DNA of 46,717 nt from Pseudomonas hunanensis (GCF_013393325.1 NZ_QJRC01000079.1:1-46717), one strand, 5' to 3'. Positions 1-10,233 are shown, counted from the stretch's first letter. Notes: a model not told the origin generated them from the letters alone. Program-made: numbers and translations.

Positions 1-29
1 GCTGAAACCCCGGGGCTGCTGCGCAGCCC

Positions 30-55
30 ATCGCGACACAAGGCCGCTCCTACAG
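30..55. repeat. single intergenic palindromic repeat unit (REP)
   Basis: A 26-bp unit, beginning ATCGCGACACAAGG and ending CTCCTACAG, is identical to arm 1 of the paired repeat at 13775-13840. A short GC hairpin (GGGCTGCTGCGCAGCCC) sits just before it. The window starts here, so a partner arm may lie outside. Confidence 0.8.
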
Positions 56-73
56 TGCCTGTGTACTCCTGAA

Positions 74-943
74 TCAGAAGTGTGAGCCAGCCACTTCCTG
101 CGCCACCCCAAGAAAGGCAGCCGGCAAACGGGCCTGGCGACGCTCCTTCAGGCAATACAAATACTCATGCATCACCGGCGCATTCTCCAGCGCCAGCACC
201 CGCAGCTCAGGGTTGTGCGGCACCTCATGGCGGGCAATCACGCTGATGCCGATGTTGCGCAGCACCGCCTCGCGAATCGACTCGCGGCTGCCGATTTCCA
301 GCAAGGCGCCGGCTTTGACCCCGGCCTCCTGCATCATCTGTTCGGTTAGCTTGCGCGTGGTCGAGCCCTTCTCGCGCATCAGCAGGCAATGCCCGGCTAC
401 CCCCTCGATGGACACCGACTGGCGATGGGCCAATGGGTGGTTGCGGTGCACCGCCACCACCAGCGGATCAGTCCCCAGTACCCGCCGCACCAACCGCGCA
501 TCCTCCACCAGTTGCGAAGACGCGGCGATATCCACCCGGTAGTCTTCGAGCATTTCCAGCACCTGCTGCGAGTTGCCGATCTCCACCGCCACTTCTACCT
601 GAGGCAGCCGTTCGCGGTAGATTTTCACCAGGTCAAGGATGTAGTAAGGCGCCGTGGCTGCGATGCGCAGGCTGCCCTGCGCCTGGCCGCTGTTGCGCAG
701 CTCGAACTCGATGTCGGCCTCCTGCTGCAGCAGTGCCTTGACCATCGGCAACAGGCGCACGCCCTCCTCGCTCAGCACCAGGCGCCGACCGCCACGGTAG
801 AACAGCTCCACGGCGTACTGGCCTTCCAGGTTGCGGATCTGCGTGGTTACCGTGGGCTGGCTGAGCCCAAGCTTCTTCGCCGCCAGGGTGATGCTGCCCA
901 GACGGGCCACCATGTAAAAGGCTTTCAGCTCCGAACTCAGCAT
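74..943 (-). CDS. LysR-family transcriptional regulator
   Basis: A 289-residue protein of normal LysR length. Residues 1-60 form the winged helix-turn-helix, with the typical AAKKLGLSQPTVTTQIRNLE segment. From about residue 90 there is a LysR substrate-binding domain. Its start lies only 9 bp after the cadA stop on the same strand, so it may be co-transcribed downstream of the efflux ATPase. The effector cannot be told from sequence. The profile resembles LysR proteins annotated next to phosphonate genes, but no such genes are here. LysR regulators usually sit divergent from their target, so the position behind cadA may be incidental. Confidence 0.9.
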   Translation of the reverse strand: MLSSELKAFYMVARLGSITLAAKKLGLSQPTVTTQIRNLEGQYAVELFYRGGRRLVLSEEGVRLLPMVKALLQQEADIEFELRNSGQAQGSLRIAATAPYYILDLVKIYRERLPQVEVAVEIGNSQQVLEMLEDYRVDIAASSQLVEDARLVRRVLGTDPLVVAVHRNHPLAHRQSVSIEGVAGHCLLMREKGSTTRKLTEQMMQEAGVKAGALLEIGSRESIREAVLRNIGISVIARHEVPHNPELRVLALENAPVMHEYLYCLKERRQARLPAAFLGVAQEVAGSHF

Positions 944-952
944 GCACGTCCT

Positions 953-3205
953 CTATTTGCGCAACAGGCGCAAGCCGTTGAACACCACCAGCAGGCTCAC
1001 GCCCATGTCGGCGAACACCGCCATCCACATGGTCGCCATGCCAGCAAAGGTGATGGCCAGGAATATCGCCTTGATGCCCAACGCCAGAACGATGTTCTGC
1101 ATGAGGATCGCCGCGCTTTGGCGCGACAGCCTGACGAAGGCCGGAATTTTCCGCAAGTCGTCGTCCATCAGCGCTACGTCGGCGGTCTCGATGGCGGTGT
1201 CGGTACCAGCGGCGGCCATGGCAAAACCGATCTCGGCGCGGGCCAGAGCTGGCGCGTCGTTGATACCATCACCGACCATGCCCACCCGGTGGCCTTCTGC
1301 GTACAAGGCCTCGATGGTTTTCAGCTTGTCGGCTGGCAGCAGGTTACCCTCGGCGCGGTCGATGCCCACCACAGCGGCGATGGCCTGGGCGGTATGCGGA
1401 TTGTCACCGGTCAGCATGACAGTCTTGATACCCAGTTCATGCAGCTCGGCGATAGCCTGGCGGCTGCTGTCCTTCACGGTGTCGGCAACGGCAAACAGCG
1501 CCAATGGCCCGGAACGGTCGAGCAGCAGCACCACGGTCTTGCCCTGACGCTCCAGCGCATCCAGTTTGGCTTCCAGCGCTGGCGAGCACAGGCCCAGCTC
1601 TTCGACCAGGCGGTGGTTGCCCAAGTGGTAGACCTCACCGTCGATGGTGCCACGCACACCGCGCCCGGCCAGGGCGGCGAAGTCATCCACTTCACTTAGA
1701 GCCAGCCCTTGCGCCTTGCCGAACTGAGCGATAGAGCGGGACACCGGGTGGTCCGAGCGCTCGCCCAGGCTGGCGGCCAGGGCTTGAGCGCGGGCTTCGA
1801 ACTGCGACGCCAGCACTTCGGCGTCAGTCTGTACCGGTTTGCCGTGGGTGATGGTGCCGGTCTTGTCCAGGGCCAGGAAGTCCAGGTGGCGGCCGCCCTC
1901 CAGATAGACGCCGCCCTTGATCAGGATGCCTTTGCGCGCGGCAGCCGCCAGTCCGCTGACGATGGTCACCGGGGTCGAGATCACCAATGCGCAGGGGCAC
2001 GCAACCACCAGCAATACCAGAGCACGGTAGACCCAGTCGAACCAGGCACCGGCCATGAACAACGGCGGGATCACCGCCACGGCCAGGGCAATGGCGAACA
2101 CCACCGGGGTGTAGATGCGCGAAAAACGGTCGACGAAGCGCTGGGTAGGTGCCCGCGCGCCTTGTGCCTCCTCCACGGCCTTGATGATCCGCGCCAGGGT
2201 AGACTGCCCGGCAGCAGCGGTAACGCGGAACTCCAATGCTCCCGCCTGGTTGATGGTACCGGCGAACAGTTTGTCGCCCACTGCCTTCTCTACAGGCAGG
2301 CTTTCACCGGTGATCGGTGCCTGATCGACGCTGGACTGCCCACTGGTCACTTCACCGTCCAGGCCGATGCGTTCGCCGGGGCGCACCCGCACCAACGCAC
2401 CGATGGCCACTTCACGCACGTCCAGCTCGCGCCACAGGCCATCGGCCTGCTGCACCGTGGCCATGTCCGGGGCCAACTGCATCAACCCGCCGATGGCATT
2501 GCGCGCACGGTCCAGCGAGCGCGCTTCGATCAGCTCGGCAACCGTGAACAGCACCATCACCATGGCTGCTTCCGGCCACTGGCCGATCAGCACCGCACCG
2601 GTCACGGCAATGCTCATCAAGGCATTGATGTTGAGGTTGCGGTTTTTCAGGGCGATCCAACCCTTCTTGTAGGTACCCAGGCCGCAGCCGAGGATCGCCA
2701 ACAGCGCCAGCCCCGCTACCACCCATTCCGGGGCCAGCGCAGCGAAGTGCACGATTTCGGCGGTAATCGCAGCAATACCCGACAGTGCCAGCGGCCACCA
2801 GCGGGTCTTGGCCGGTTGTGCCACGCTGGTGGTGCCGTCGTTCTCGGCAGCAATCGGCTCGGCCTTCATGCCCAGGCTGTCGATGGCCCGCTCGATTTCA
2901 GCCGTACCGTTCAAGGTATGGCGCACGCCAAGCACGCGGTTGATCAGGTTGAATTCCAGCTGCTCGATTCCGGCCAGCTTGCCCAGTTTGTCCTGGATCA
3001 GCGTCTGCTCGGTGGGGCAGTCCATGGCGTCGATGCGAAAACGGCTGAGCTGCGCCTGGGCACTGGCCGTTTCGCTCAGTTGCACCAGCGATGGCGCGGC
3101 TTTGGAGCCGCAGCAGCTGTGGCCGTGGGCAGCATGGCCGTGGTCGTCATCGCCATGGGCGTGATCGTGCGAGTGCTTGTGGTCGTGGCTGACAGGCTGG
3201 TTCAT
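953..3205 (-). CDS. cadA: P1B-type heavy-metal (Cd/Zn/Pb) efflux ATPase CadA
   Basis: A 750-residue inner-membrane pump that uses ATP to export divalent soft metals. The N-terminus (about residues 7-32) is a His/Asp-rich tail ending in a Cys pair, a likely metal-collecting arm. An HMA-like domain with a CPTE motif at residues 63-66 follows. The core holds the transmembrane CPC motif (VACPCALV), the phosphorylation motif DKTGT, an HP motif (SDHPVS) and the hinge GDGINDAP. The start at 3205 is preferred because AAGGAT lies just upstream; a longer frame to 3244 would run into the CadR operator. It is divergent from cadR, as in the known P. putida cadA/cadR pair. Confidence 0.96.
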   Translation of the reverse strand: MNQPVSHDHKHSHDHAHGDDDHGHAAHGHSCCGSKAAPSLVQLSETASAQAQLSRFRIDAMDCPTEQTLIQDKLGKLAGIEQLEFNLINRVLGVRHTLNGTAEIERAIDSLGMKAEPIAAENDGTTSVAQPAKTRWWPLALSGIAAITAEIVHFAALAPEWVVAGLALLAILGCGLGTYKKGWIALKNRNLNINALMSIAVTGAVLIGQWPEAAMVMVLFTVAELIEARSLDRARNAIGGLMQLAPDMATVQQADGLWRELDVREVAIGALVRVRPGERIGLDGEVTSGQSSVDQAPITGESLPVEKAVGDKLFAGTINQAGALEFRVTAAAGQSTLARIIKAVEEAQGARAPTQRFVDRFSRIYTPVVFAIALAVAVIPPLFMAGAWFDWVYRALVLLVVACPCALVISTPVTIVSGLAAAARKGILIKGGVYLEGGRHLDFLALDKTGTITHGKPVQTDAEVLASQFEARAQALAASLGERSDHPVSRSIAQFGKAQGLALSEVDDFAALAGRGVRGTIDGEVYHLGNHRLVEELGLCSPALEAKLDALERQGKTVVLLLDRSGPLALFAVADTVKDSSRQAIAELHELGIKTVMLTGDNPHTAQAIAAVVGIDRAEGNLLPADKLKTIEALYAEGHRVGMVGDGINDAPALARAEIGFAMAAAGTDTAIETADVALMDDDLRKIPAFVRLSRQSAAILMQNIVLALGIKAIFLAITFAGMATMWMAVFADMGVSLLVVFNGLRLLRK

Positions 3206-3242
3206 GGGGTCATCCTTAAAGTGAGCCTGTTGCCAAGTGAAC

Positions 3243-3263
3243 ACCCTGTAGCCACTATAGGGT
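3243..3263. promoter_or_regulatory. CadR (MerR-type) operator in the cadA-cadR gap
   Basis: A 21-bp near-perfect inverted repeat, ACCCTGTAG-CCA-CTATAGGGT, with one mismatch between arms. This is the arrangement expected for a MerR-family activator that bends an over-long promoter spacer. It lies 38 bp upstream of cadA and 24 bp upstream of cadR, so it can control both. The sequence resembles the published CadR box of P. putida (from memory). Confidence 0.85.
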
Positions 3264-3287
3264 CAAGCCTATTGCTGGAGATTCGTG

Positions 3288-3731
3288 ATGAAAATCGGAG
3301 AACTGGCCAAAGCCACCGACTGTGCGGTGGAAACCATTCGCTACTACGAGCGGGAAAACCTGCTGCCGGAGCCTGCGCGCAGTGACGGCAACTACCGGCT
3401 GTATACCCAGGCTCACGTCGAGCGGCTGACCTTCATCCGTAACTGCCGCACCCTGGACATGACCCTGGACGAAATTCGCAGCCTGCTACGCCTACGCGAC
3501 AGCCCGGATGACTCGTGCGGCAGTGTCAACGCGCTGATCGACGAGCATATCGAGCATGTGCAGGCGCGTATCGACGGTTTGGTGGCGTTGCAGGAACAGC
3601 TGGTAGAGCTGCGGCGGCGCTGCAATGCGCAAGGGAGTGAGTGCGCGATTTTGCAGCGATTGGAGACGAACGGGGCGGTATCGGTGCCGGATACCGAGCA
3701 TTCGCATGTGGGGCGCAGCCACGGGCATTGA
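3288..3731 (+). CDS. cadR: Cd(II)-responsive MerR-family regulator CadR
   Basis: A 147-residue MerR-family activator. Residues 1-70 hold the winged helix-turn-helix (MKIGELAK...TIRYYERENLL) and a long dimerisation helix follows. Cys77, Cys112 and Cys119 sit at the positions of the CadR/PbrR metal site. The C-terminus is His-rich (EHSHVGRSHGH), as in P. putida CadR, where the His tail forms a second metal site. The ATG at 3288 is chosen over an in-frame GTG at 3285 because GGAG lies 7 nt before it. It is divergent from cadA across a shared operator. Confidence 0.96.
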   Translation: MKIGELAKATDCAVETIRYYERENLLPEPARSDGNYRLYTQAHVERLTFIRNCRTLDMTLDEIRSLLRLRDSPDDSCGSVNALIDEHIEHVQARIDGLVALQEQLVELRRRCNAQGSECAILQRLETNGAVSVPDTEHSHVGRSHGH

Positions 3732-3735
3732 GATC

Positions 3736-3762
3736 GCCGGGGGCGCTTTGCGCCCCCCCGGC
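3736..3762. terminator. GC-rich hairpin between convergent cadR and thyA
   Basis: GCCGGGGGCGC and GCGCCCCCCCGGC pair around a TTT loop in the 42-bp gap between the two convergent stops. There is no good T-tract on either side, so it is only a possible bidirectional terminator. Confidence 0.4.
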
Positions 3763-3773
3763 AATCTAGAAAA

Positions 3774-4745
3774 TCACACCGCCATCGGCGCTGTCATCGG
3801 CGCATGGTGCTCATAACCTTCCAACCAGAAATCACTCGGTTCGATCTTCTCCAGCCACTCCGGCTCGTACTTACCCGTCTCGGCAAACGCCGGCACGCGG
3901 TCGCTGATCACCAGTTTCGGCGCCTCCAGCGGCTCGCGCTTGAGCTGCTCATGCAGCATGTCCAGGTGGTTTTCATACACATGGGCATCACCGATGAAGT
4001 AGGTGAACCAGCGCGGGGTGTAACCGGTCAGGCGGCCGAACAGCGACAGCAACGCCGCGCCTTCGGTGAGGTTGAACGGTGTGCCCAGGCCCAGGTCGTT
4101 GGAGCGGATGTAGAGGGTCAGGGAAATTTCCTTGGTCTCGACATTTGGGTGGAACTGGTACAGCAGGTGGCACGGCGGCAGGGCCATTTCGTCCAGCTGC
4201 GCGCAGTTCCAGCCGTGGAACAGGATGCGGCGGCTGCCCGGGTCGTTGGCGATGGTGTCCAGGCACTGGCGCACCTGGTCGATGGCCTTGTACAGGATGA
4301 CGAAGGCGACGCCGTCCTCTTCGTCCTGGGCAATACGGCGGAAGCCTGCCTTTTCGGCCATTTCGATGGCGGCCGAGTTGCTCAGCGGGATGCGCTTGTA
4401 GCCTGGCCATTGGCGCCATTGCACGCCGTAGATCTCGCCCAGGTCGTCATGGCCCTGGCGGAACGGGTTGGCCAGCCACTGAGCGTTTTCGTTGGCGTTC
4501 TGGTCCCAGACCTTGCAGCCCAGCTCGCGGAATTCACCTGCGTTTTTCACGCCCCGCAGAAAACCGACCATTTCGCCGATTGCCGACTTGAACGCCAGTT
4601 TGCGCGTGGTGATGGCCGGAAAGCCCTTTTGCAGGTCGAAACGCAGCATGGCGCCCGGCAGGCTGATGGTGCGAATGCCGGTGCGGTTGCCCTGCATCGT
4701 GCCGTTTTCGATGACGTCGCGGACCAGGTCCAGATACTGTTTCAT
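3774..4745 (-). CDS. thyA: thymidylate synthase
   Basis: Converts dUMP and methylene-tetrahydrofolate to dTMP and dihydrofolate. The 323-residue protein has the N-terminal RTGIRT phosphate-binding loop, the catalytic Cys192 in the LPPCH motif, the SRR phosphate motif (171-173) and the downstream [12 protein letters not shown] dUMP-binding segment. It is about 60 residues longer than E. coli ThyA. Much of the excess is an insertion at about residues 115-153, between the GVQWR motif and the AIDQ helix. It follows lgt on the same strand, but a strong terminator-like hairpin lies between them. Confidence 0.97.
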   Translation of the reverse strand: MKQYLDLVRDVIENGTMQGNRTGIRTISLPGAMLRFDLQKGFPAITTRKLAFKSAIGEMVGFLRGVKNAGEFRELGCKVWDQNANENAQWLANPFRQGHDDLGEIYGVQWRQWPGYKRIPLSNSAAIEMAEKAGFRRIAQDEEDGVAFVILYKAIDQVRQCLDTIANDPGSRRILFHGWNCAQLDEMALPPCHLLYQFHPNVETKEISLTLYIRSNDLGLGTPFNLTEGAALLSLFGRLTGYTPRWFTYFIGDAHVYENHLDMLHEQLKREPLEAPKLVISDRVPAFAETGKYEPEWLEKIEPSDFWLEGYEHHAPMTAPMAV

Positions 4746-4759
4746 GGCTTACCTGTAGC

Positions 4760-4788
4760 AAAAACGGCAGGGGGATCGCCCCTGCCGT
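4760..4788 (-). terminator. rho-independent terminator between lgt and thyA
   Basis: On the minus strand a 10-bp stem (ACGGCAGGGG pairing with CCCCTGCCGT, 5-nt loop) is followed by TTTTTG. It lies after the lgt stop and 18 bp before the thyA start, so thyA is either driven by read-through or by a promoter overlapping this point. Confidence 0.75.
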
Positions 4789-4796
4789 GGGATTAA

Positions 4797-5603
4797 TCAG
4801 GCGGGTTTCGCCGTAGGCTTGCGATTATAAGCCCACCAGATCAGGCCAAGGCCAGCCAGGATCATCGGCACGCACAGAATCTGACCCATGGTCAGCCAGC
4901 CCCAGGCGATATAGCCCAGCTGGGCATCCGGCACCCGCACGAATTCGACGATGAAGCGGAAGATGCCGTAGAACAGCGCGAACATGCCCGATACCGCCAT
5001 GGTCGGCCGCGGCTTGCGCGAGAACAGCCAGAGGATGACGAACAGTGCCACGCCCTCCAGAGCGAACTGGTACAGCTGCGACGGGTGGCGTGGCAGCTGG
5101 GCTGGGTCGCTGAACGGCGGGAAGATCATCGCCCATGGCACGTCGGTGGGTTTGCCCCACAGCTCGGCGTTGATGAAGTTGCCGATACGCCCGGCACCCA
5201 GGCCGATCGGCACCAGCGGGGCAACGAAGTCCATCAGTTCGAAGAACGACTTGTTGTTGCGCTTGCCGAACCACAAGGCCGCCAACATCACGCCGATGAA
5301 GCCACCGTGGAACGACATGCCGCCCTTCCACACCTCGAAGATCAGCGTCGGGTTGGCCAGGTAGGCGTGCAGGTCGTAGAACAGCACATAGCCCAGGCGC
5401 CCGCCGACAATCACACCCATCGACAGCCAGAACACCAGGTCGGAAAGCTTCTCGCGGCTCCAGGTGGGATCGAAGCGGTTCAGCCGGCGCGAGGCCAGCA
5501 GCCAGGCACCGCCGATGCCGATCAGGTACATCAGACCGTACCAATGGATTTTCAGCGGCCCGATGGCCAGGGCCACGGGGTCTATCTGCGGGTAAGGCAG
5601 CAT
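4797..5603 (-). CDS. lgt: prolipoprotein diacylglyceryl transferase
   Basis: Inner-membrane enzyme that moves diacylglycerol from phosphatidylglycerol onto the lipobox Cys of prolipoproteins. The 268-residue protein has several membrane helices, the FHGG motif in SFHGGFIGV and the family signature [13 protein letters not shown], with its essential Arg. A good ribosome-binding site (GAGAGGAAG) precedes the ATG. It starts 16 bp after the upstream permease gene, suggesting one transcript, and the lgt-thyA order is conserved in many gammaproteobacteria. Confidence 0.97.
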   Translation of the reverse strand: MLPYPQIDPVALAIGPLKIHWYGLMYLIGIGGAWLLASRRLNRFDPTWSREKLSDLVFWLSMGVIVGGRLGYVLFYDLHAYLANPTLIFEVWKGGMSFHGGFIGVMLAALWFGKRNNKSFFELMDFVAPLVPIGLGAGRIGNFINAELWGKPTDVPWAMIFPPFSDPAQLPRHPSQLYQFALEGVALFVILWLFSRKPRPTMAVSGMFALFYGIFRFIVEFVRVPDAQLGYIAWGWLTMGQILCVPMILAGLGLIWWAYNRKPTAKPA

Positions 5604-5619
5604 GGAACTTCCTCTCGAT

Positions 5620-6402
5620 TCAAATCAAAAAGCTGAGGCCGACACAGAACAGCAGCGCTGCGAACAGGCGTTTCAACAAACGGGGCGACAGCTTGTGCGC
5701 CAGACGCGCGCCAAAGCGGGCGAAAAACATGCTGGTCACGGCAATGCCGATCATCGCCGGCAGGTACACGTAACCCAGGCTATGGGCCGGCAGGTGCTCT
5801 TCGTGCCAACCCAGCAGCATGAAGCTCAGGGCACTGGCCAGGGCGATCGGCAGGCCACAGGCCGAGGACGTGGCCACCGCCTGCTGCATCGGCAGGCTGC
5901 GCCAGGTCAGGAACGGCACGGTCAGCGAACCACCGCCGATGCCGAAGATGGCCGAAGCCCAGCCGATCACCCCACCGGCCCCAACCAATGCAGGTTTACC
6001 GGGGATGCCACGGCTGGCCTTGGGTTTGAGGCCCAGTGCCATCTGCGCGGCGATGACCAGGGCAAACACACCGATGATCTTTTGCAGCAACGGGCCTTGG
6101 ATCAACGAGGCGGTCTTGGCACCGACGCCGGCCCCCAGCAGGATGCCGAGGGTCATCCAGGCGAAAATCGGCCATTGCACGGCACCCTTGCGGTGGTGCT
6201 CGAGCACAGCGTTGATCGAAGTGAATACGATGGTTGCCAGTGACGTGCCGACTGCCAGATGGGTCAACACCGAGGCATCGAAGCCCTGCAAGGTGAAGCT
6301 GAACACCAGCACCGGCACGATGATGATGCCACCGCCCACGCCGAACAGCCCGGCCAGCACACCAGCACAGGCGCCCAACAGCAGATAGAGCACGAATTCC
6401 AT
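5620..6402 (-). CDS. TauE/SafE-family membrane permease
   Basis: A roughly 260-residue polytopic membrane protein with the two-fold glycine-rich repeats of the TauE/SafE family ([19 protein letters not shown] near the N-terminus and a second copy around [19 protein letters not shown]). Members export sulfite or sulfonates or are of unknown substrate. The start at 6402 ([10 protein letters not shown]) places the first helix at the N-terminus; a 7-residue longer frame is less likely. It is upstream of lgt on the same strand. The substrate is not known. Confidence 0.88.
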   Translation of the reverse strand: MEFVLYLLLGACAGVLAGLFGVGGGIIIVPVLVFSFTLQGFDASVLTHLAVGTSLATIVFTSINAVLEHHRKGAVQWPIFAWMTLGILLGAGVGAKTASLIQGPLLQKIIGVFALVIAAQMALGLKPKASRGIPGKPALVGAGGVIGWASAIFGIGGGSLTVPFLTWRSLPMQQAVATSSACGLPIALASALSFMLLGWHEEHLPAHSLGYVYLPAMIGIAVTSMFFARFGARLAHKLSPRLLKRLFAALLFCVGLSFLI

Positions 6403-6531
6403 TCGGCGTCCCCGAGAAATCAATCCGGCATGGTAACGGAAGCCGGGCTCGGGGCTCTAGTGAACTCTGTGACAGGATGGATCGGCCATGCTGCTGTGGG
6501 TACAGTGGCAGAAAACACAGAGGCCCAACCG

Positions 6532-7278
6532 ATGTGCCTGATCGTATTTGCCTGGCGGCCGGGGCACGCCCTGCCGCTGATCGTGGCGGCCAACCGCGAC
6601 GAATTCTATGCCCGCCCCACCCAGCCCCTGGCAGCCTGGGACGATGCGCCCGGCGTACACGCCGGGCGAGACCTGGAAGCCGGTGGTACCTGGCTGGGCG
6701 TGGGCCCACAGGGGCGCTTTGCCGCGCTGACCAACATCCGCGACCCGGGCCAGGCGCTGGGGCCACGCTCGCGGGGTGAGCTGGTGGCGGCGTACCTGCA
6801 GGGTGAAATGGGTGTCGAGGCTTACCTGGGCCAGGTGGCCAGCCGAAGTGGGCAGTATTCGGGGTTCAACCTGCTGGTGGGTGATGGCCAGCAGCTGGGA
6901 TATCTGAATGCCCGGGAAGCCACGCCGCGCCTGCTGCATGCCGGGGTGTACGGGTTATCCAATGCCGGGCTGGATACGCCATGGCCGAAGCTGGTGAAGG
7001 CACGTAGCGGGCTGGAGGGCCTGCTGGAAGCGCCCGAGCCGCATCGGTTGCTGGCGTTGCTGGCAGATAACGAGCCTGCGGCTGAGGGTGACCTACCCGA
7101 GACGGGCGTGGGAGTAGCGACCGAGAAGTTGCTGTCGAGTGTGTTTATTGCCAGCCAGAATTATGGGACGCGGGCAAGTACGGTGCTGATTGTGGATGAT
7201 CAGGGCAAAAGGCGACTGGTTGAGCGCAGCTTCGGGCCTTTTGGTGGGCACTTGGGGGAAGTTGAGCTTACGGTCTGA
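6532..7278 (+). CDS. NRDE-family protein (TANGO2 homologue)
   Basis: A 248-residue protein of the NRDE/TANGO2 family. The N-terminal MCLIVFAW Cys2 and the diagnostic Asn-Arg-Asp-Glu motif (AANRDEFYARP, about residues 19-29) are present, as is the GGTWLGV motif. Human TANGO2 is linked to metabolic disease and has been proposed to act in haem or lipid handling; the bacterial role is unsettled. The ATG at 6532 starts the conserved MCLI segment, with AGG 8 nt upstream. It runs alone between a divergent and a convergent gene. Confidence 0.9.
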   Translation: MCLIVFAWRPGHALPLIVAANRDEFYARPTQPLAAWDDAPGVHAGRDLEAGGTWLGVGPQGRFAALTNIRDPGQALGPRSRGELVAAYLQGEMGVEAYLGQVASRSGQYSGFNLLVGDGQQLGYLNAREATPRLLHAGVYGLSNAGLDTPWPKLVKARSGLEGLLEAPEPHRLLALLADNEPAAEGDLPETGVGVATEKLLSSVFIASQNYGTRASTVLIVDDQGKRRLVERSFGPFGGHLGEVELTV

Positions 7279-7285
7279 GGGCCAT

Positions 7286-7304
7286 GGGGCCGCAAGGCGG
7301 CCCC
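7286..7304. terminator. hairpin between convergent genes
   Basis: GGGGCCGC-AAG-GCGGCCCC is a perfect 8-bp stem in the 32-bp gap between the NRDE gene and ptsP stops. It is followed by only a short AATTT run, so it is a possible weak bidirectional terminator. Confidence 0.45.
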
Positions 7305-7310
7305 CGAATT

Positions 7311-9590
7311 TCACAGGGTTTTATTGGCCCCAGGCCCAATCATCCGCGCCAACCCAAGGTTCTTCAGTGCCAACTGCAGCGAGCTGTGGATAACCTGCGG
7401 GTTGTCATGGCTCAGGGCCTCGGCCAGCAGTTCCGTGGCCTTGCTCATGTTCACCTGACGCAGCATCCACTTCACCTTCGGCAGGTTGGTGGCGTTCATC
7501 GACAGGCTGTCGAAGCCCATGGCCATCAACAGTATCGCCGCCGCTGGGTCACCGGCCATCTCACCACAGATGCTCACTGGCTTGCCTTCGCCATGGGCGT
7601 CGCGCACAACCGTGTTCAACGCCTGCAGCACCGCCGGGTGCAGGTAGTCGTAAAGGTCGGCGACCCTCGGGTTGTTGCGGTCAACCGCCAGCAGGTACTG
7701 GGTCAGGTCGTTGGAACCGACCGACAGGAAGTCCACCTGCCGCGCCAGTTCCTTGGTCTGGTACACCGCTGCCGGGATTTCCACCATCACACCCACCGGC
7801 GGCATCGGCACGTCGGTGCCTTCGTCACGCACTTCGCCCCAGGCGCGGTGAATCAGGTGCAGCGCCTCTTCCAGCTCGTGAATGCCGGAAATCATCGGTA
7901 GCAGGATGCGCAGGTTGTTCAGGCCCTCGCTGGCCTTGAGCATGGCGCGGGTTTGTACCAGGAAGATTTCCGGGTGGTCGAGGGTGACGCGGATGCCGCG
8001 CCAACCCAGGAAGGGGTTTTCTTCCTTGATCGGGAAGTACGACAGCGCCTTGTCACCCCCAATGTCGAGGGTACGCATGGTCACCGGCAGCGGGTGGAAG
8101 GCCGCCAGTTGCTCACGGTAAATGGCCAGCTGCTCTTTCTCGCTGGGGAAGCGCTGGTTGATCATGAACGGCACTTCAGTGCGGTACAGGCCGACCCCTT
8201 CGGCGCCGCGTTGCTGTGCACGGGCCACGTCGGCGAGCAGGCCAGTGTTGACCCACAGCGGCATGCGATGGCCATCGGGGGTAACGCATGGCAGTTCGCG
8301 CAGGGCATCCAGGCCCTGGGCCAGCTGACGCTCTTCCTCGACCACTTCGCTGTACTGCTTGCGCAGCACTTCGCTGGGGTTGGTGAACACCTCGCCCTTG
8401 TAACCGTCGACGATCAGTTCAATGCCATCGACTTTGGAGTACGGCAGGTCCACCAGGCCCATGACCGTGGGAATGCCCATGGCGCGAGCGAGGATGGCAA
8501 CGTGAGAGTTGCCCGAACCCAGCACCGAGACCAGGCCTACCAGCTTGCCTTCCGGCACTTCACCGAGCATGGCCGGCGTCAGCTCTTCACTGACCAGGAT
8601 GGTGTTGTCGGCATACACCAGCGATTGCGAGCGGGCTTCCTGCAGGTAGGCCAGCAGGCGCCGGCCAAGGTCCTTGACGTCGGAGGCGCGCTCGCGCAGG
8701 TAGTCATCGTCCATCAGCTCGAAGCGGTTGACGTGCTCGCCAACCACCTGGCGCAGCGCGCCCTGAGCCCATTGGCCGGTCTTGATGACCTCGGTCACCT
8801 CACCGCCCAGGGCTGCGTCTTCAAGCATCATCAGGTACACATCGAACAGCGCGCGCTCTTCCGGGCGCAGCTGGGTGGCCAGCTTGGCCGACAGCTTGCG
8901 CATGTCGTCGCGCACGCCTTCAAGGGCGTTCTGGAACAGCTTCAGTTCAGCGTCGATGTCATCGACAGTCTTGTCCGGCACCACTTCCAGGTCGGCCGGC
9001 GGCAACATCACCACCGCGCGCCCCACGGCAGCGCCAGGCGAGCCAGGCACACCCACGAAGCGCGCTTCCTGAATACCCTTGCCCTGGCGACCCAGGCCAC
9101 GGATCGAGCCCGTGGCTTCGGCATGGGCGATTACCCCGGCGAGCTGGGCGCTCATGGTGACCAGGAAGGCTTCCTCGCCCTCGTCGAACTGGCGGCGCTC
9201 CTTTTGCTGAATGACCAATACCCCGACCACACGGCGGTGGTGGATGATCGGTGCACCCAGGAAGGAGGCGAATTTCTCTTCGCCGGTTTCGGCAAAGTAG
9301 CGGTAACGCGGGTGGTCGGCGGCGTTTTCCAGGTTCAGCGGCTCTTCCCGGGTACCCACCAGGCCAACCAGGCCTTCGTTGGGGGCCATGCTGACCTTGC
9401 CGATGGAGCGCTTGTTCAGGCCTTCGGTAGCCATCAGCACGAAGCGGTTGGTTTCCGGGTCGAGCAGGTAGACCGAGCAGACTTGGCTGCCCATGGCTTC
9501 CTTGACGCGCAAGACAATGATCCCCAACGCCGACTTGAGATCTTTGGCGGAGTTTACTTCCTGGACGATCTTGCGCAGCGTATTGAGCAT
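7311..9590 (-). CDS. ptsP: PTS-Ntr enzyme I (phosphoenolpyruvate-protein phosphotransferase PtsP)
   Basis: First enzyme of the nitrogen-related phosphotransferase relay: it takes phosphate from PEP and passes it to NPr and then EIIA-Ntr, a regulatory rather than sugar-transporting chain. The 759-residue protein has an N-terminal GAF sensor domain (about 15-155), a PEP-utilising N-domain (about 175-300), the swivelling domain with active-site His363 in GSGNSHVAILARAMG, and a C-terminal PEP-binding barrel with the ICGEMAGDP Cys motif. It begins 22 bp after the rppH stop, the conserved rppH-ptsP operon. Confidence 0.97.
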   Translation of the reverse strand: MLNTLRKIVQEVNSAKDLKSALGIIVLRVKEAMGSQVCSVYLLDPETNRFVLMATEGLNKRSIGKVSMAPNEGLVGLVGTREEPLNLENAADHPRYRYFAETGEEKFASFLGAPIIHHRRVVGVLVIQQKERRQFDEGEEAFLVTMSAQLAGVIAHAEATGSIRGLGRQGKGIQEARFVGVPGSPGAAVGRAVVMLPPADLEVVPDKTVDDIDAELKLFQNALEGVRDDMRKLSAKLATQLRPEERALFDVYLMMLEDAALGGEVTEVIKTGQWAQGALRQVVGEHVNRFELMDDDYLRERASDVKDLGRRLLAYLQEARSQSLVYADNTILVSEELTPAMLGEVPEGKLVGLVSVLGSGNSHVAILARAMGIPTVMGLVDLPYSKVDGIELIVDGYKGEVFTNPSEVLRKQYSEVVEEERQLAQGLDALRELPCVTPDGHRMPLWVNTGLLADVARAQQRGAEGVGLYRTEVPFMINQRFPSEKEQLAIYREQLAAFHPLPVTMRTLDIGGDKALSYFPIKEENPFLGWRGIRVTLDHPEIFLVQTRAMLKASEGLNNLRILLPMISGIHELEEALHLIHRAWGEVRDEGTDVPMPPVGVMVEIPAAVYQTKELARQVDFLSVGSNDLTQYLLAVDRNNPRVADLYDYLHPAVLQALNTVVRDAHGEGKPVSICGEMAGDPAAAILLMAMGFDSLSMNATNLPKVKWMLRQVNMSKATELLAEALSHDNPQVIHSSLQLALKNLGLARMIGPGANKTL

Positions 9591-9612
9591 GGCTCGGGGT
9601 CGAACTCCGTCG

Positions 9613-10092
9613 TCAGTCGCGCGTCAGTAGACGCGGTGCTAGCTCTTTCAGGGCGCGTCGGTACACCTCGCGCTTGAATGTCACAACCTGGCCCAGCGGA
9701 TACCAATAGCTCACCCAGCGCCAGCCGTCGAATTCCGGCTTGCCGGTCAGGTCCATCCGCACCCGTTGTTCGTTGCTGACCAGGCGCAGCAGGAACCACT
9801 TCTGCTTCTGGCCGATGCACAGCGGCTGGCTGTGGGTACGTACCAGTCGCTGCGGTAAACGATAACGCAACCAGCCACGGGTGCAGGCAAGAATTTCCAC
9901 ATCGTCGCGTTCAAGGCCAACTTCTTCGTTCAGCTCGCGGTACAGGGCATCTTCAGGCGTCTCGTCAGGGTTGATACCACCCTGGGGGAACTGCCAGGCA
10001 TCCTGGTTGATCCGTCGAGCCCATAGCACCTGCCCGGCATCATTCGTAAGAATGATCCCGACATTGGGGCGAAAACCATCCGGGTCGATCAC
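9613..10092 (-). CDS. rppH: RNA 5'-pyrophosphohydrolase RppH
   Basis: Nudix hydrolase that removes pyrophosphate from mRNA 5' ends and starts RNase E decay. The Nudix box reads [20 protein letters not shown] followed by VGL. A GTG start at 10092 ([13 protein letters not shown]) gives 159 residues, the usual RppH length, and begins at the conserved [11 protein letters not shown] motif; the frame open to 10164 has no conserved residues before this point. The gene is translated just ahead of ptsP. Confidence 0.95.
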   Translation of the reverse strand: MIDPDGFRPNVGIILTNDAGQVLWARRINQDAWQFPQGGINPDETPEDALYRELNEEVGLERDDVEILACTRGWLRYRLPQRLVRTHSQPLCIGQKQKWFLLRLVSNEQRVRMDLTGKPEFDGWRWVSYWYPLGQVVTFKREVYRRALKELAPRLLTRD

Positions 10093-10233
10093 GGCAGCAA
10101 CCTCGCAAACGCATGTCCCCGCATTGTTCCACAAAGCTTGCGAGCGCAGCAACGCGCCCGCCAAGCTTATGTGCAGCAGCGTGAAAACTCCGTATTCTGC
10201 GGGCCTACCCTGTGGCTGATGCGAGTGACCGCG

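Noticed and set aside
389..1699. 436-codon open frame on the plus strand
   Set aside because: It is antisense to the LysR and cadA genes, is rich in His/Gln as expected for the shadow of a GC-rich gene, and has no domain.
1709..3385. 558-codon open frame on the plus strand
   Set aside because: Shadow of cadA; it also crosses the CadR operator and the real cadR start.
7953..9677. 574-codon open frame on the plus strand
   Set aside because: Antisense of ptsP; composition and lack of motifs mark it as a shadow.
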